The notes beneath the pieces are model-generated. The model searched no databases, had not been told where the DNA came from, and saw only the letters and a program-made list of their open reading frames with translations. Below, piece after piece: positions 27,056 through 36,574 of a DNA stretch of 64,000 nucleotides. This stretch comes from Paraburkholderia saeva. GTDB lineage: Bacteria; Pseudomonadota; Gammaproteobacteria; Burkholderiales; Burkholderiaceae. Positions within the stretch are counted from its first letter, which is position 1. The number at the start of each line of letters is the position of its first letter. Location of the stretch: assembly GCF_907164555.1 (NCBI RefSeq), contig NZ_CAJQZC010000002.1, forward strand, positions 558,001 through 622,000, given 5' to 3'. A program made the translations under genes and the position numbers.

Positions 27056-29050
27056 TCATGAACCGGATGCCACGGCGGGCGCCGAATGCACCTGTGCGCG
27101 TCGCAGCGTCAGCACGAACATCGCGCCGCCATCCGGCGCGTTACGCGCGACGAGTGAGCCGCCGCAGTCGCGCGCAATCGAGGACGAAATCGCGAGGCCC
27201 AGCCCCAGACCCTGGCCCATTTCCTTCGTCGTGAAAAACGGCTCGAAGAGACGCGGCAGCACGTCGTCCGGAATACCGGGGCCGTTGTCGTGTACGACGA
27301 TCAGCACCGCCGTCTCACTCACCTCGATGTCGATCTCGATGCGCGGAGACGGCAGGCCGGCGACCACATCGAGCGCATTCGCGAGCAGGTTGATCAGCAC
27401 CTGCTCGAGCCTCAAATCCTCGCAGTTCGCAACCAGCGTCGGATGTTCGTCGGCAACGTCAAAGCGCACCGTGCGAGCCGTACCGGCGTCGGTGAGCGAC
27501 ACCGCCACCGTCACATCCTGCAGGCGCTTTTGTAGCAGCACCAGCACGTTGCGCAACGCGCGCGCGACCGGCGCACGCGCACTGCGCGGCCGCGCCCTGC
27601 CGACGAAGAGCTTCAGCTGGTTGGTGATCTTGCCCATGCGTTCGGTCAGCGAAGCGATCGCTTCGAGATTTTCGCGCGCGGATACCTGGTCGCCGCGTTC
27701 GAGCAGCACACGCGTGTTGTCCGAAAAGCTGCGCAGCGCGGCAAGCGGCTGGTTGAGTTCGTGCGTGATGCCGGCGGCCATCTGGCCCAGCGCGGCGAGC
27801 TTGCTCGTCTGGATCAGCTCTTCGTGCGCCGCGCGCAGTTCCTGCTCGGCGCGCGTGCGCTCGGCGACTTCCTTCTGAAGCTGCTCGTTGGCTTGCGAAA
27901 GATCCGCTGTGCGTTCCGCGACGCGCTGGTTCAGTTCCGCATACGCCTTTTGCAGCAGCGCGCGGCTGCGCATCACTTCGCGAACGCGGGCGCGGCGCAT
28001 GCGCCAGTAAAACGCAAAAAGACACAGCGACACATAACAGAGACCCGTCACGATCGATGCGTTGCGCGCGTCGGCATTGACCGGATCGATGGGCGCCATC
28101 GTGATCAGATGCCAGTCCGGCTCGCCGATCCCGCGACGCGTCGCCAGAAAGCGTGGCGCACCGCGGCCGCCGCCGACGCGCACAATCTGCGCGCCGCCTT
28201 CCAGCGTGCGCTCGATCGTGACGGGCAGCGCCGCGATCGGCTGCTGCGCGTACTGGCGCGTCTGCCAGATCACGTCGGCAACCGCGCCCGACAACGGCCG
28301 CACCGTGTGGTATTTCCACGCCGGCACCGACGACAGAAAGATCACGCCGTGATCGTCGGTCACGACGAGCGGCTCGGAGGAGTCGGCGCCCTGCAGCCAT
28401 TCGAGACTCAGCTTGACGACCGCGACGCCGACAATGCGTCCGCCGCGGAGCACCGGCTGCGAAATGTAGTACCCCGGATCATGCGAGGTCGTGCCGATGC
28501 CGAAAAAACGCCCGACGCCGCCCTTCATCGCATCGACGAAATACGGCCTGAACAGATATTCCGCGCCGACGAAACTGTCGGCGCCGCCGCGCCAGTTACT
28601 CGCCGCGACGCAGATGCCGTCCGCGCGGATGATGTACGTCGCAGTTGCCCGCGCGCGTTGATTGAGATCTTCGAGATAACGATTCGCGCGCTCGACCAGA
28701 ACCGGGGTCGGCGCGTCGAGCACTTCCTGGACGAACGGATGGCCGGCCAGCAGATAAGGCAGCGACTCGTAACGATCGAGCGTGCTCTTCAACGTATTCG
28801 TCGTGCGATCGACACGCACTGCTGCGTTGCGCCGCAGCGTGTCGATGCCGTGTTGCCAGGTGATCGTCCACGTGAGACTGCACGTCGCGATGAGCCCGGC
28901 GGCGAGCGCAACGAGGATCAGCAGACGGCGCGTCACGGTAGCGATTTCCAGTCCGGCGTGCGGAGGATTGGGATCGGCTATTGTGGCATACCGTGACGCT
29001 TCGCCCGCCGGTTGGGCGGACGGCAGCGCAGAGCGCGCCGCCGTCTTCAT
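27056..29050 (-). CDS. dctB: C4-dicarboxylate sensor histidine kinase DctB
   Basis: 664 residues. Membrane helices at about 42-62 and 330-350 flank a large periplasmic sensor domain of double-PAS type, containing RADGICVAASNWRG near 145 and PYFVDAMKGGVGRFFGIG. Next come a coiled coil, the histidine box GQMAAGITHELNQPLAALR, and the ATP-binding domain with NLLANALD, DNGPGIP and MGQGLGLGLAISSSI. DctB senses succinate, fumarate or malate, often together with DctA, and phosphorylates DctD. It starts four bases after the dctA stop, so all three genes are one operon. Confidence 0.94.
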   Translation of the reverse strand: MKTAARSALPSAQPAGEASRYATIADPNPPHAGLEIATVTRRLLILVALAAGLIATCSLTWTITWQHGIDTLRRNAAVRVDRTTNTLKSTLDRYESLPYLLAGHPFVQEVLDAPTPVLVERANRYLEDLNQRARATATYIIRADGICVAASNWRGGADSFVGAEYLFRPYFVDAMKGGVGRFFGIGTTSHDPGYYISQPVLRGGRIVGVAVVKLSLEWLQGADSSEPLVVTDDHGVIFLSSVPAWKYHTVRPLSGAVADVIWQTRQYAQQPIAALPVTIERTLEGGAQIVRVGGGRGAPRFLATRRGIGEPDWHLITMAPIDPVNADARNASIVTGLCYVSLCLFAFYWRMRRARVREVMRSRALLQKAYAELNQRVAERTADLSQANEQLQKEVAERTRAEQELRAAHEELIQTSKLAALGQMAAGITHELNQPLAALRSFSDNTRVLLERGDQVSARENLEAIASLTERMGKITNQLKLFVGRARPRSARAPVARALRNVLVLLQKRLQDVTVAVSLTDAGTARTVRFDVADEHPTLVANCEDLRLEQVLINLLANALDVVAGLPSPRIEIDIEVSETAVLIVVHDNGPGIPDDVLPRLFEPFFTTKEMGQGLGLGLAISSSIARDCGGSLVARNAPDGGAMFVLTLRRAQVHSAPAVASGS

Positions 29051-29054
29051 GACA

Positions 29055-30341
29055 TCAGGCTCCGGCCACTTCGCGATCGGTGACGGACGTCTCGCCGCGA
29101 ATCACCGAATGCAGCTTCGCGCGGTCCAGTTCCTTTTCCCACGCGGCCACGACAACCGTTGCCACGCCGTTGCCCACGATGTTCGTCAGCGCACGGCATT
29201 CGCTCATGAAACGGTCGATGCCGAGAATCAGCACCATGCCCGACAACGGAATGGTCGGCACGACGGCGAGCGTGGCGGCCAGCGTGATGAAGCCCGCACC
29301 CGTCACACCGCTTGCACCCTTCGACGTGAGCATCGTGACGGCGAGCAGCGTGAGCTGCTGGCCCCACGTCAGGTCGGTGTTGGTCGCCTGCGCGATGAAC
29401 AGCACGGCCATCGTCATGTAGATGTTGGTGCCGTCCAGGTTGAACGAGTAACCCGTCGGGACGACGAGACCCACCACCGAGCGCGAGCAGCCGAGCTTTT
29501 CGAGCTTCAGCATCAGTTGCGGCAGTGCCGCTTCCGACGAGCTCGTGCCGAGCACGATCAGCAGTTCTTCCTTGATGTAGGCGACGAAGCGGAAGATGTT
29601 GAAACCCACGAGACGCGCGATGGTGCCCAGCACCACGATCACGAAAACGATCGACGTCAGATAGAACGTGCCGATCAGCTTGAGCATCGGGATCAGCGAA
29701 CCGATGCCGTACTTGCCGATGGTGAACGCCATTGCGCCGAACGCGCCGATCGGCGCCAGCTTCGTGATGATGCGCACCATGCCGAACAGCACGTGCGAAA
29801 AACCGTCGATCAGGCCCGTCACGACCTTGCCCTTCTCGCCGGCCGTGGCGAGCACCGCGCCGAACAGCAGCGCGACGAGCAGGATCTGCAGGATTTCACC
29901 TTGCGCGAATGCCGACGAGATCGTGTCCGGAATGATGTGCATCAGGAAGTCGACCGAGCTCTGGCCGTGCGCCTTCGCGGCGTACGACGCGACCGACGAG
30001 CCATCGAGCGTTTTCGGGTCGATGTTGAACCCGGCACCCGGCTTCAGCACGTGCGTGGCGATGAGACCGAGCACCAGCGCGAACGTCGAGACGATTTCGA
30101 AGTACAGGAGCGCCTTGCCGCCGACGCGACCGACCTTCTTCATGTCTTCCATGCCCGCGATGCCGGTCACGACCGTGCAGAAGATGATCGGGCCGATCAC
30201 CATCTTGATGAGCTTGATGAAGGCGTCGCCGAGCGGTTTCATGTCGACCGCGAGCGTGGGCCAGTAGTGGCCGAGCACGATCCCGATCAGGATCGCCACG
30301 ATCACCTGGACGTACAGGACTTTATGGATGGGTTTTTTCAC
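29055..30341 (-). CDS. dctA: C4-dicarboxylate:H+/Na+ symporter DctA
   Basis: 428 residues, full length for the DAACS family. It imports succinate, fumarate and malate across the inner membrane. Visible motifs include the serine-rich reentrant loop [12 protein letters not shown] near 275, the substrate loop [15 protein letters not shown] near 305, and the final [17 protein letters not shown]. The gene follows a well-matched sigma-54 promoter and is the first gene of a dctA-dctB-dctD run, unlike the divergent dctA / dctBD layout of rhizobia. Confidence 0.97.
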   Translation of the reverse strand: MKKPIHKVLYVQVIVAILIGIVLGHYWPTLAVDMKPLGDAFIKLIKMVIGPIIFCTVVTGIAGMEDMKKVGRVGGKALLYFEIVSTFALVLGLIATHVLKPGAGFNIDPKTLDGSSVASYAAKAHGQSSVDFLMHIIPDTISSAFAQGEILQILLVALLFGAVLATAGEKGKVVTGLIDGFSHVLFGMVRIITKLAPIGAFGAMAFTIGKYGIGSLIPMLKLIGTFYLTSIVFVIVVLGTIARLVGFNIFRFVAYIKEELLIVLGTSSSEAALPQLMLKLEKLGCSRSVVGLVVPTGYSFNLDGTNIYMTMAVLFIAQATNTDLTWGQQLTLLAVTMLTSKGASGVTGAGFITLAATLAVVPTIPLSGMVLILGIDRFMSECRALTNIVGNGVATVVVAAWEKELDRAKLHSVIRGETSVTDREVAGA

Positions 30342-30396
30342 GACGGTGTCTCCTCGCTCTAGTTTGTCGGGCCGCTGTGGCCACAGCTTCTATTTC

Positions 30397-30411
30397 GCAA
30401 GGTCAGTGCCA
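30397..30411 (-). promoter_or_regulatory. Sigma-54 promoter for dctA
   Basis: On the minus strand TGGCAC, five bases (TGACC) and TTGC give an exact match to the -24/-12 core. It is 56 bases upstream of the dctA start, and the gene for a sigma-54 activator (dctD) is in the same operon. Confidence 0.85.
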
Positions 30412-30470
30412 GCCCGAAACCGCATACTCGCCATTGATTTATATACGCTTTTTGAGGAAGCGCGATACCG

Positions 30471-30552
30471 GGCGTCCGGGATTCCGGAAATCCGGAATCC
30501 GTTCGTCGGAGAATCCGGACGGACAACCGCCCGGATTGAGACGAAGTCCGGG
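30471..30552. repeat. Spaced CCGG repeats, candidate DctD enhancer
   Basis: Six CCGG cores begin at 30476, 30484, 30492, 30515, 30531 and 30548. The first three are exactly 8 bases apart within GTCCGGGATTCCGGAAATCC and the following bases; most are flanked as TCCGGA. They lie 65-155 bases upstream of the sigma-54 promoter, where an activator should bind. The sequence is not the rhizobial DctD site, so assignment to DctD is inference. Confidence 0.5.
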
Positions 30553-30580
30553 TTGCTGCACTGCCACGGACGAGCGACGT

Positions 30581-30605
30581 AAAAAAAGCCCGCAGTGCGG
30601 GCTTT
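30581..30605 (-). terminator. Intrinsic terminator after lipA
   Basis: AAAGCCCGC at 30585-30593 pairs with GCGGGCTTT at 30597-30605 across an ACT loop on the minus strand, followed by T residues (30581-30587). It lies 28 bases after the lipA stop and isolates lipA from the dct operon. Confidence 0.85.
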
Positions 30606-30632
30606 CCTGTCAGCAGAAACGAACGTCCGAAC

Positions 30633-31637
30633 TCAAACCACGCCAGCCCCATGCGCCTGCAGGTCCGCGTGATAGCTGGAGCGCACCATCGCCCCCACTG
30701 CAGCGTGCGTGAAGCCCATCTTGCAGGCTTCTTCCTCGTACATCTTGAACGTGTCGGGATGCACGTACGAGCGCACCGGCAGGTGGTGCTCCGACGGTTG
30801 CAGATACTGGCCGATCGTCAGCATGTCGACGTCGTGAGCACGCAGATCGCGCATCACCTGAAGAATTTCCTCTTCGGTTTCGCCAAGACCCACCATCAGG
30901 CCAGATTTCGTCGCAACGTTCGGATGCAGCGCCTTGAAGTCCTTCAGCAGCTTCAGCGAGTGCGCGTAGTCCGAACCCGGACGCGCTTCCTTGTACAGGC
31001 GCGGCACCGTTTCGAGGTTGTGGTTCATCACGTCGGGCGGCGCGGCGTTCAGGATGCCGATCGCGCGATCCAGACGGCCGCGGAAGTCAGGTGTCAGGAT
31101 TTCAATGCGTGTTTCCGGCGAAAGCTCACGCGTCTGACGAATACATTCGACGAAGTGCGCGGCACCCCCGTCGCGCAGATCGTCGCGATCAACACTCGTA
31201 ATCACCACGTATTTCAGCTTCAGCGCGGCGATCGTGCGAGCCAGATTGCCCGGTTCCTCGGTGTCGAGCGGATCGGGACGGCCGTGGCCCACGTCGCAGA
31301 ACGGGCAGCGGCGCGTGCACTTGTCGCCCATGATCATGAACGTCGCCGTGCCCTTGCCGAAGCATTCGCCGATGTTCGGGCAGCTCGCTTCTTCGCAGAC
31401 CGTGTGCAGGTTGTGCTCGCGCAGGATCTGCTTGATCTCGTAGAAGCGCGAATTGCCGGTGGCGGCCTTCACGCGGATCCAGTCCGGCTTTTTCAGCTTT
31501 TCGATCGGAATGATCTTGATCGGAATGCGCGCGGTCTTGGCCTGCGCTTTCTGCTTCGCGGTGGCGTCGTAGGCCGCGGGGGCGGCTACGGTGTCGGTGG
31601 CGGGAGTGCCGGCGAGGTTCGCGGTAACGTCAGTCAT
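30633..31637 (-). CDS. lipA: Lipoyl synthase
   Basis: 334 residues. LipA is a radical S-adenosylmethionine enzyme that inserts two sulfurs into octanoyl groups on E2 and H proteins. The auxiliary cluster cysteines ([12 protein letters not shown] near 80) and the radical-SAM motif [13 protein letters not shown] near 107 are present, and the protein ends near the conserved RSSYHA that ligates the auxiliary cluster. The Ala/Thr-rich N-terminal 35 residues are not conserved in the family. The gene follows lipB by 13 bases and ends in a strong terminator. Confidence 0.98.
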   Translation of the reverse strand: MTDVTANLAGTPATDTVAAPAAYDATAKQKAQAKTARIPIKIIPIEKLKKPDWIRVKAATGNSRFYEIKQILREHNLHTVCEEASCPNIGECFGKGTATFMIMGDKCTRRCPFCDVGHGRPDPLDTEEPGNLARTIAALKLKYVVITSVDRDDLRDGGAAHFVECIRQTRELSPETRIEILTPDFRGRLDRAIGILNAAPPDVMNHNLETVPRLYKEARPGSDYAHSLKLLKDFKALHPNVATKSGLMVGLGETEEEILQVMRDLRAHDVDMLTIGQYLQPSEHHLPVRSYVHPDTFKMYEEEACKMGFTHAAVGAMVRSSYHADLQAHGAGVV

Positions 31638-31650
31638 TCGTTCGATCCAG

Positions 31651-32436
31651 TCAGGCGGCGACGGCGCCGGCCTGCGGTTGGGCGACGGCCGCGGGTGTGC
31701 CGTCGATGTTTGCGGTGAGGCGTGCTGCGAAGGTCCGGGCCACGTCGTCCCAGCCGGCGACGACGCCGAGCGTCGCCATATCGACCGTTTCGAGTCCTGC
31801 GTAGCCGCACGGATTGATTGCCAGAAACGGCTGCAGGTCCATTTTCACGTTCAGACTGACGCCGTGATAGCTGCATCCGTTGCGGATTTTCAGGCCGAGC
31901 GCGGCGATCTTGGCACCGGCATGCAGACCGGCATCCGGACCGGGCGCCACGTAGATACCCGGCGCGCCCGCCTTGCGTTCTCCGGCGAGATTATACGCCG
32001 CGAGCGTTTCGATCACGGCCTGCTCGATCCGCGTAACCAGCTCACGCACCATCAGCTTGCGTCGACGCAAGTCGAACAGCAGGTACGCGACGACCTGTCC
32101 GGGACCGTGATATGTGATCTGGCCGCCGCGATCGACCTTGACGAGCGGAATGCCACTGTCGGCGGCCAGCAGATGCGCCGGATCGCCGGCCTGGCCGAGC
32201 GTGAAGACGGGAGGATGTTCGACGAGCCAGATTTCGTCGACGGTGTCGGCAGACCGGGCGTCGGTGAACGCGCGCATGGCGTCGAAGCTGGATTCGTAGG
32301 CCTCGACGCCGCGCCAGCGCACTGTCACCGGCCGCGCGGGAGCCGCGGGAGAATCGCTACCGGCGGCGGGAGCAGTCAGACTGGACGGGGTTGAACCGGG
32401 GGACAACGTAGACGGGGAAACCGGCGTGGCGCACAT
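31651..32436 (-). CDS. lipB: Octanoyl-[ACP]:protein N-octanoyltransferase
   Basis: 261 residues. LipB moves octanoyl groups from acyl carrier protein to lipoyl domains, providing the substrate for LipA. The motif [20 protein letters not shown] near 110 and the catalytic Lys/Cys region [20 protein letters not shown] near 170-190, then NPCGYAGLE, are all intact. The first 35 or so residues are Ser/Pro/Ala-rich and lie outside the fold, so a later start is possible. It is coupled to lipA. Confidence 0.97.
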   Translation of the reverse strand: MCATPVSPSTLSPGSTPSSLTAPAAGSDSPAAPARPVTVRWRGVEAYESSFDAMRAFTDARSADTVDEIWLVEHPPVFTLGQAGDPAHLLAADSGIPLVKVDRGGQITYHGPGQVVAYLLFDLRRRKLMVRELVTRIEQAVIETLAAYNLAGERKAGAPGIYVAPGPDAGLHAGAKIAALGLKIRNGCSYHGVSLNVKMDLQPFLAINPCGYAGLETVDMATLGVVAGWDDVARTFAARLTANIDGTPAAVAQPQAGAVAA

Positions 32437-32520
32437 AATTTCGCCAGTTTACCGAAATATGGCGCGCCCCGCCGGCGAGCGTCCGGTTCCCCGGACGCCC
32501 AGCCGCGCGGCAACGCCCGC

Positions 32521-32847
32521 TCAAACCGTCCGCCAGCCTTGGCGCAGCCAGCATCCGAGCCGGTCAGCCATCCGCGCGAACCAGTTCATCGCGCGTTCGT
32601 TGGGGCGGGTCGGCACCACGAACGCGAGCCGCGCGGTCGGGCCACCCTCGACGCTCAGCCACAGCCGCTCGCCACGCCGCAGTCGCAGTGTGTGGCCCGC
32701 CTCCAGCCAGTAATCCTCGATATCGTCGCTGCGCGTGACCCACACGGCGGCGCCGCTCACCTTCAGACGCGTGCTGCGCATCACCATCAGCGGCACCGTT
32801 TCACCTGCCTGGATTTCAAAGGTTATGCTAGAGGAAATTTCTCGCAT
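32521..32847 (-). CDS. DUF2917 protein
   Basis: 108 residues from the ATG at 32847 (TGGAG upstream). The pattern FEIQAGETVPLMVMRSTRLK, WVTRSDDIEDYWLEAGHTLR and GERLWLSVEGG fits DUF2917, a small beta-rich cupin-like family of unknown function frequent in Burkholderiales. It starts 98 bases from the divergent LysR-type gene, an arrangement suggesting that the regulator controls it. No metal-binding residues are evident. Confidence 0.8.
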   Translation of the reverse strand: MREISSSITFEIQAGETVPLMVMRSTRLKVSGAAVWVTRSDDIEDYWLEAGHTLRLRRGERLWLSVEGGPTARLAFVVPTRPNERAMNWFARMADRLGCWLRQGWRTV

Positions 32848-32945
32848 GATTCGCTCCAAAAAGTCTTTCCCGTGACTACAATCCTAGACGTATCAAGGGC
32901 TTGAGCAAAACGACCAATTTTCACGGATATGTGAGAAAAATTGCG

Positions 32946-33908
32946 ATGGATCTCCGACACCTCCCAGCCCTGAACGCCGTCAAGGCGTTCGAAGCCGCCG
33001 CCCGGCACGAGAGCTTTTCGCGCGCCGCCGACGAACTCTTCGTCACCCATGGCGCCGTGAGCCATCAGATCCGCGCGCTCGAAGCCGAACTCGGCGTGGC
33101 GCTGTTCGCCCGCGAGGGCAAGCGCGTGCGGCTCACCGAAGTGGGCGGCCGCTATGCAACGCAGGTTCGGGCCGCGCTCACGGCGCTCGCCGATGCGACG
33201 CGCCAGATCCGCGCCGGCGACCGCGAGCGGCGGCTGGTCGTGACGATGCTGTCGTCGTTCGCGGCGCGCTGGGTGACGCCGCGCATTGGCAGCTTCATCG
33301 AGGCGAATCCGCAGTGGGACCTCGAACTGCTGTCCACGAATGCGCTCGCCGATTTTGCCCGCGACGACGTCGATGCGGCGATCCGGTTCGGCTTTGGCAA
33401 ATATCCGGGCCTGCATGCGGAACTGCTGCTCGAGGAGATTTTCTTCCCGGCCTGCTCACCGGACTTCAACGGCGGCAATCTGCCGAAAACACCCGCCGAA
33501 CTGGCGAACGCGCCGCTGCTGCGCTCCGACGACGAGCTCTGGCGCCCGTGGTTCGACGCCGCCGGTCTCACCAGTCTGCCGGAGCCAAAGCGTGGCGTGC
33601 TCTATCAGGATTCGTCGAACCTGCTGCAAGCGGCCATCGACCGTCAGGGTATTGCGCTTGTGCGGCGTTCGCTGGCGATGCACGAGATCGCCAGCGGTCG
33701 GCTTGTGCGCCTCTTCGATGTCGACGGCCCGAGTCCGTGGCAGTACTACTTCATCTGCCCGCCGCACATGCTTCACGTGCCGCGGGTCGCGGCGTTCAGG
33801 GAGTGGGTGTTCGCAGAGGTGGCGCGCTTCAAACAACTTTTCGATCGCGCGTGCGCCGGCAGATCGGGCGCGGGGAAGACTCCGGACGCGTTGCACGTCG
33901 AGTCATAG
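32946..33908 (+). CDS. LysR-type regulator, GcvA-like
   Basis: 320 residues from the ATG at 32946. The N-terminal winged helix-turn-helix (about 6-65) includes AVKAFEAAARHESFSRAADE and VSHQIRALEAELGVALF; the rest is a two-lobe effector-binding domain. The opening MDLRHLPALNAVKAFEAA is close to GcvA, the glycine-cleavage activator, but no gcv gene lies near, so the target cannot be named. It is divergent from the DUF2917 gene and likely controls it. Confidence 0.88.
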   Translation: MDLRHLPALNAVKAFEAAARHESFSRAADELFVTHGAVSHQIRALEAELGVALFAREGKRVRLTEVGGRYATQVRAALTALADATRQIRAGDRERRLVVTMLSSFAARWVTPRIGSFIEANPQWDLELLSTNALADFARDDVDAAIRFGFGKYPGLHAELLLEEIFFPACSPDFNGGNLPKTPAELANAPLLRSDDELWRPWFDAAGLTSLPEPKRGVLYQDSSNLLQAAIDRQGIALVRRSLAMHEIASGRLVRLFDVDGPSPWQYYFICPPHMLHVPRVAAFREWVFAEVARFKQLFDRACAGRSGAGKTPDALHVES

Positions 33909-33943
33909 GGGTCGCCGCCTCAGGCCGGCGCGGCGACAGCGCA

Positions 33944-34213
33944 TCAAAGCACCACTTTCACCATCGGATGACCGGTGAGCGCGCGATAAATATCGTCGAG
34001 ATGCGCGCGACTCTGCGCGCGGACGGTGACCGTCAGGCCAGTGTAGTTGCCGCTGCTCGACGGGCGTGTTTCGACGCGCGTCGCGTCGAATTCGCCGTCG
34101 AACTGGCGGATCACGGTCACGATCGTCGCGTGGAAATCCGGATGCGACTTGCCCATCACCTTGATCGGGAAATCACAGGGAAACTCGAACAGCGAGTCGT
34201 TTGCTGAATCCAT
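33944..34213 (-). CDS. DUF493 (YbeD-like) protein
   Basis: 89 residues from the ATG at 34213, with AAGGAG upstream. The sequence FEFPCDFPIKVMGKSHPDFH and the C-terminal YRALTGHPMVKVVL match the small YbeD/DUF493 family, an ACT-like fold with no proven activity. In many proteobacteria it lies between dacA/dacC and lipB, as here, apart from the inserted LysR/DUF2917 pair. Function is not established. Confidence 0.88.
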   Translation of the reverse strand: MDSANDSLFEFPCDFPIKVMGKSHPDFHATIVTVIRQFDGEFDATRVETRPSSSGNYTGLTVTVRAQSRAHLDDIYRALTGHPMVKVVL

Positions 34214-34274
34214 CACTTACTCCTTCCAGCGCCGCATGCTTTAAATCAACGATACGGCGCCTGCATCTGCCTTG

Positions 34275-34321
34275 GATGCGGCGCGTGCGCCGCGGCAACC
34301 ACCGCCGGCACGCGCCGCATC
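34275..34321 (-). terminator. 14-bp stem-loop after dacC
   Basis: GATGCGGCGCGTGC (34275-34288) is exactly complementary to 34308-34321, with a 19-base loop. It begins 14 bases after the dacC stop on the minus strand. There is no T-tract, so it may be a stabilising or rho-assisted terminator rather than an intrinsic one. Confidence 0.4.
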
Positions 34322-34334
34322 GACCTTCTCAAGC

Positions 34335-35564
34335 TTACTTCTTCTTGTTGAACATCAGCATCATCGAATCCCACAGGCGTCCGACGATGCCTGCCTGCGG
34401 CACCGTCTGCAGCGCGACAACCGGGAATTCCGCGAGCGTCTTGCCGTCCGCGACGATCTTCGCGGTGCCCACCTGCTGGCCGTCGGTGATCGGGGCGATC
34501 AGGGGATCCGTGCGCTCGACGAGCGGCTTCGCCTTGTCGCCCACGCCCTTCGGCACGGTGATGTACTGGTCGGTCTTCACACCAATCTTGATGGTGTCAG
34601 CCGCGCCCTTGTAGATGTGCGGCGTTTCGATCACCTGACCGGCCTTGTACAGGCGCACCGTGTCATACGCGGTGTAGCCGTAGCTCAGCATCTTCAGGCT
34701 GTCCTGCACGCGATCGTGTTCCTTCGGCTCGCCCATCATCACCGTGACGAGGCGGCGCGTCGCGTCGGGCGAACCCGGCAGCGGGCGCTTTGCCGTGGCG
34801 ATCAGGCAATAGCCGGCGGCCTGCGTGTGACCGGTCTTCAGACCGTCGACGGTCGGATCGAGCCACAGCAGACGGTTGCGGTTCGGCTGCTTGATCTTGT
34901 TGTACGTGAATTCGCGGACCGAGAAGATGTTGTAGTAGTCCGGGAAATCGCGGATCAGGCGCGTCGAGAGAATCGCGAGGTCGCCGGCCGTCGTGTAGTG
35001 CTGCGGATCGGGCATGCCGTTCACGTCAGCGTAGTGCGTGTTCTTCATGCCGAGGCGCTGCGCTTCGGCGTTCATCAGCGGCACGAACTGCGCTTCGCTG
35101 CCACCGACCAGTTCGGCCAGCGCGATCGCCGCATCGTTACCCGACTGCACGATCATGCCGTACACGAGATCGTGCACCGTAACCGGTTTGTTCGCTTCGA
35201 TGAACATGCGCGACTCGTCCGTACGCACGCGGCGCACGGCTTCGCTCGGCATGATCGTCTGGTCCATCGTGATCTTCTTCTTTTGCAGCGCGTCGAACAC
35301 CAGATACGCGGTCATCAGCTTCGTGAGCGAAGCCGGTTCGACACGCTCGTCAGGATTGCCCGAGGCAAGCACCTGATTGCTGGTGGCATCGACGAGCACC
35401 CACGAGCGCGCGTTCACGCCCGGAGGCGCCACCTGCGCGAACGCCGTGCTCGCCACCAGCGTTGCGGGCAACAGGACGCCGAGCGCAACCGCGCGGCGGA
35501 CCGAAGAAGATGCGAAAGACGTCAGTGACATCGGGGACGAAGTGCCGGAGGAGGAAAAACGCAT
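34335..35564 (-). CDS. dacC: D-alanyl-D-alanine carboxypeptidase (PBP5/6 type)
   Basis: 409 residues from the ATG at 35564; a Met 11 codons later is equally possible. A signal peptide ends at about residue 43 (ALGVLLPATLVASTAFA). The penicillin-binding core has the nucleophile in SLTK (79-82), the SGN motif in MIVQSGNDAA and the KTG triad in DGLKTGHTQA. The C-terminal domain and a final amphipathic tail (LWDSMMLMFNKKK) fit membrane association from the periplasm. It trims the terminal D-Ala of peptidoglycan stem peptides. Confidence 0.95.
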   Translation of the reverse strand: MRFSSSGTSSPMSLTSFASSSVRRAVALGVLLPATLVASTAFAQVAPPGVNARSWVLVDATSNQVLASGNPDERVEPASLTKLMTAYLVFDALQKKKITMDQTIMPSEAVRRVRTDESRMFIEANKPVTVHDLVYGMIVQSGNDAAIALAELVGGSEAQFVPLMNAEAQRLGMKNTHYADVNGMPDPQHYTTAGDLAILSTRLIRDFPDYYNIFSVREFTYNKIKQPNRNRLLWLDPTVDGLKTGHTQAAGYCLIATAKRPLPGSPDATRRLVTVMMGEPKEHDRVQDSLKMLSYGYTAYDTVRLYKAGQVIETPHIYKGAADTIKIGVKTDQYITVPKGVGDKAKPLVERTDPLIAPITDGQQVGTAKIVADGKTLAEFPVVALQTVPQAGIVGRLWDSMMLMFNKKK

Positions 35565-35922
35565 AGGATCGATTCGGGCAGAAATGTGCTTTGCGCGCGG
35601 GGGCACGCAGATGGGAAGAGCCGGTCGGCGGGCGCTCGCCGCCTGCTTCTGCAGTTCGGCGGTAGGGCGCCCGCTGGACTTCCGGCCACGCGATCGGTTC
35701 GCGCAGCGTTATCGGCCATCCGGCGATGCGAGCGGGCATCCAGCCGGACAGAGAGACGACGCTGCGCCCAAAAAAGAGCGCTCATTATACGCGTCGCAAT
35801 CCGACAATCCGCCGACGGTACGGCCGATAAATTCACATTCTGTGCATACCTGTACCCCGGAATCGCGCGCGCGACGGTTACTGCGGCGTCTCAGATACGC
35901 GCCGGCTTCAACCGGCACCGCT
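35565..35922. other. Gap upstream of dacC with a possible -10 element
   Basis: 358 bases between dacC and the alpha/beta hydrolase stop. On the minus strand a TATAAT lies at 35784-35789, about 220 bases upstream of dacC, but no good -35 hexamer is at the right distance. No coding frame with family character or stable hairpin was seen. Confidence 0.3.
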
Positions 35923-36567
35923 TTACCGCCAGGCGTCGACGATGATCCGTTTCAGGATGTGCAACTTGCGATGCAGGAAATGCTCGGCGCCGGGAATCAC
36001 GACGACCGGCAGTTCCTGCGGCGCGGCCCAGTCATAAACTGACTGGATCGGCACCGTTTCATCGGTTTCGCCGTGAATCAGGAGCGTGTTTTCTGGCACC
36101 GGCGCAACTTCCCAGTTGCTTGCCGCCGTGCCGACGAACACGATGCGCTCGATCGCGTGACCTTCTTCCTTCAGCCGCGCGGCCACGTGCGAGAGCACGA
36201 AGGTGCCGAACGAAAAGCCCGCGAGCACGAGCGGCAGATCCGCCTGCCCTTCCTGCGCGCGCATGAAATCGAGCACGGCGCGCAGATCGTCGCGTTCGCC
36301 GACGCCCTTGTCGTGCTCTCCTTCGGTCTGCCCGACGCCGCGAAAATTCGAGCGATACGTCACGTAGTTCAGCTGCACGAGCGTGCGTGCGAGCGTCTGC
36401 GCGACCTTGTTGTCCATCGTGCCGCCGAAGAGCGGATGCGGATGCGCGACGAGCGCGATGCCGCGCGGTACCGCGCCTTTGTCGCGTGCTTCATCAGGTG
36501 TGTCGACGGCCACTTCGATCTTGCCGACCGGGCCGTCGATCAGGAATTTTTTCGTGTGAACGTTCAT
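35923..36567 (-). CDS. Alpha/beta hydrolase
   Basis: 214 residues forming a minimal alpha/beta hydrolase. The oxyanion segment HPHPLFGGTMDNKV is near 42-55, the nucleophile elbow is GFSFG near 117, the acid Asp is probably in HGETDETVP near 170, and the catalytic His is in GAEHFLHRKLH near 195. This matches the COG2945-type group common in Burkholderiales; the substrate is unknown. It starts seven bases after the ferredoxin gene, so the two are cotranscribed. Confidence 0.88.
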   Translation of the reverse strand: MNVHTKKFLIDGPVGKIEVAVDTPDEARDKGAVPRGIALVAHPHPLFGGTMDNKVAQTLARTLVQLNYVTYRSNFRGVGQTEGEHDKGVGERDDLRAVLDFMRAQEGQADLPLVLAGFSFGTFVLSHVAARLKEEGHAIERIVFVGTAASNWEVAPVPENTLLIHGETDETVPIQSVYDWAAPQELPVVVIPGAEHFLHRKLHILKRIIVDAWR

Positions 36568-36574
36568 GGGCGGA

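Larger units (their letters stand above)
30342..30632. promoter_or_regulatory. dctA control region
   Basis: 291 bases between dctA and lipA, both on the minus strand. From left to right on the plus strand it holds the sigma-54 promoter (30397-30411), a cluster of CCGG repeats (30471-30552) and the lipA terminator (30581-30605). No coding frame of family character is visible. Confidence 0.7.
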
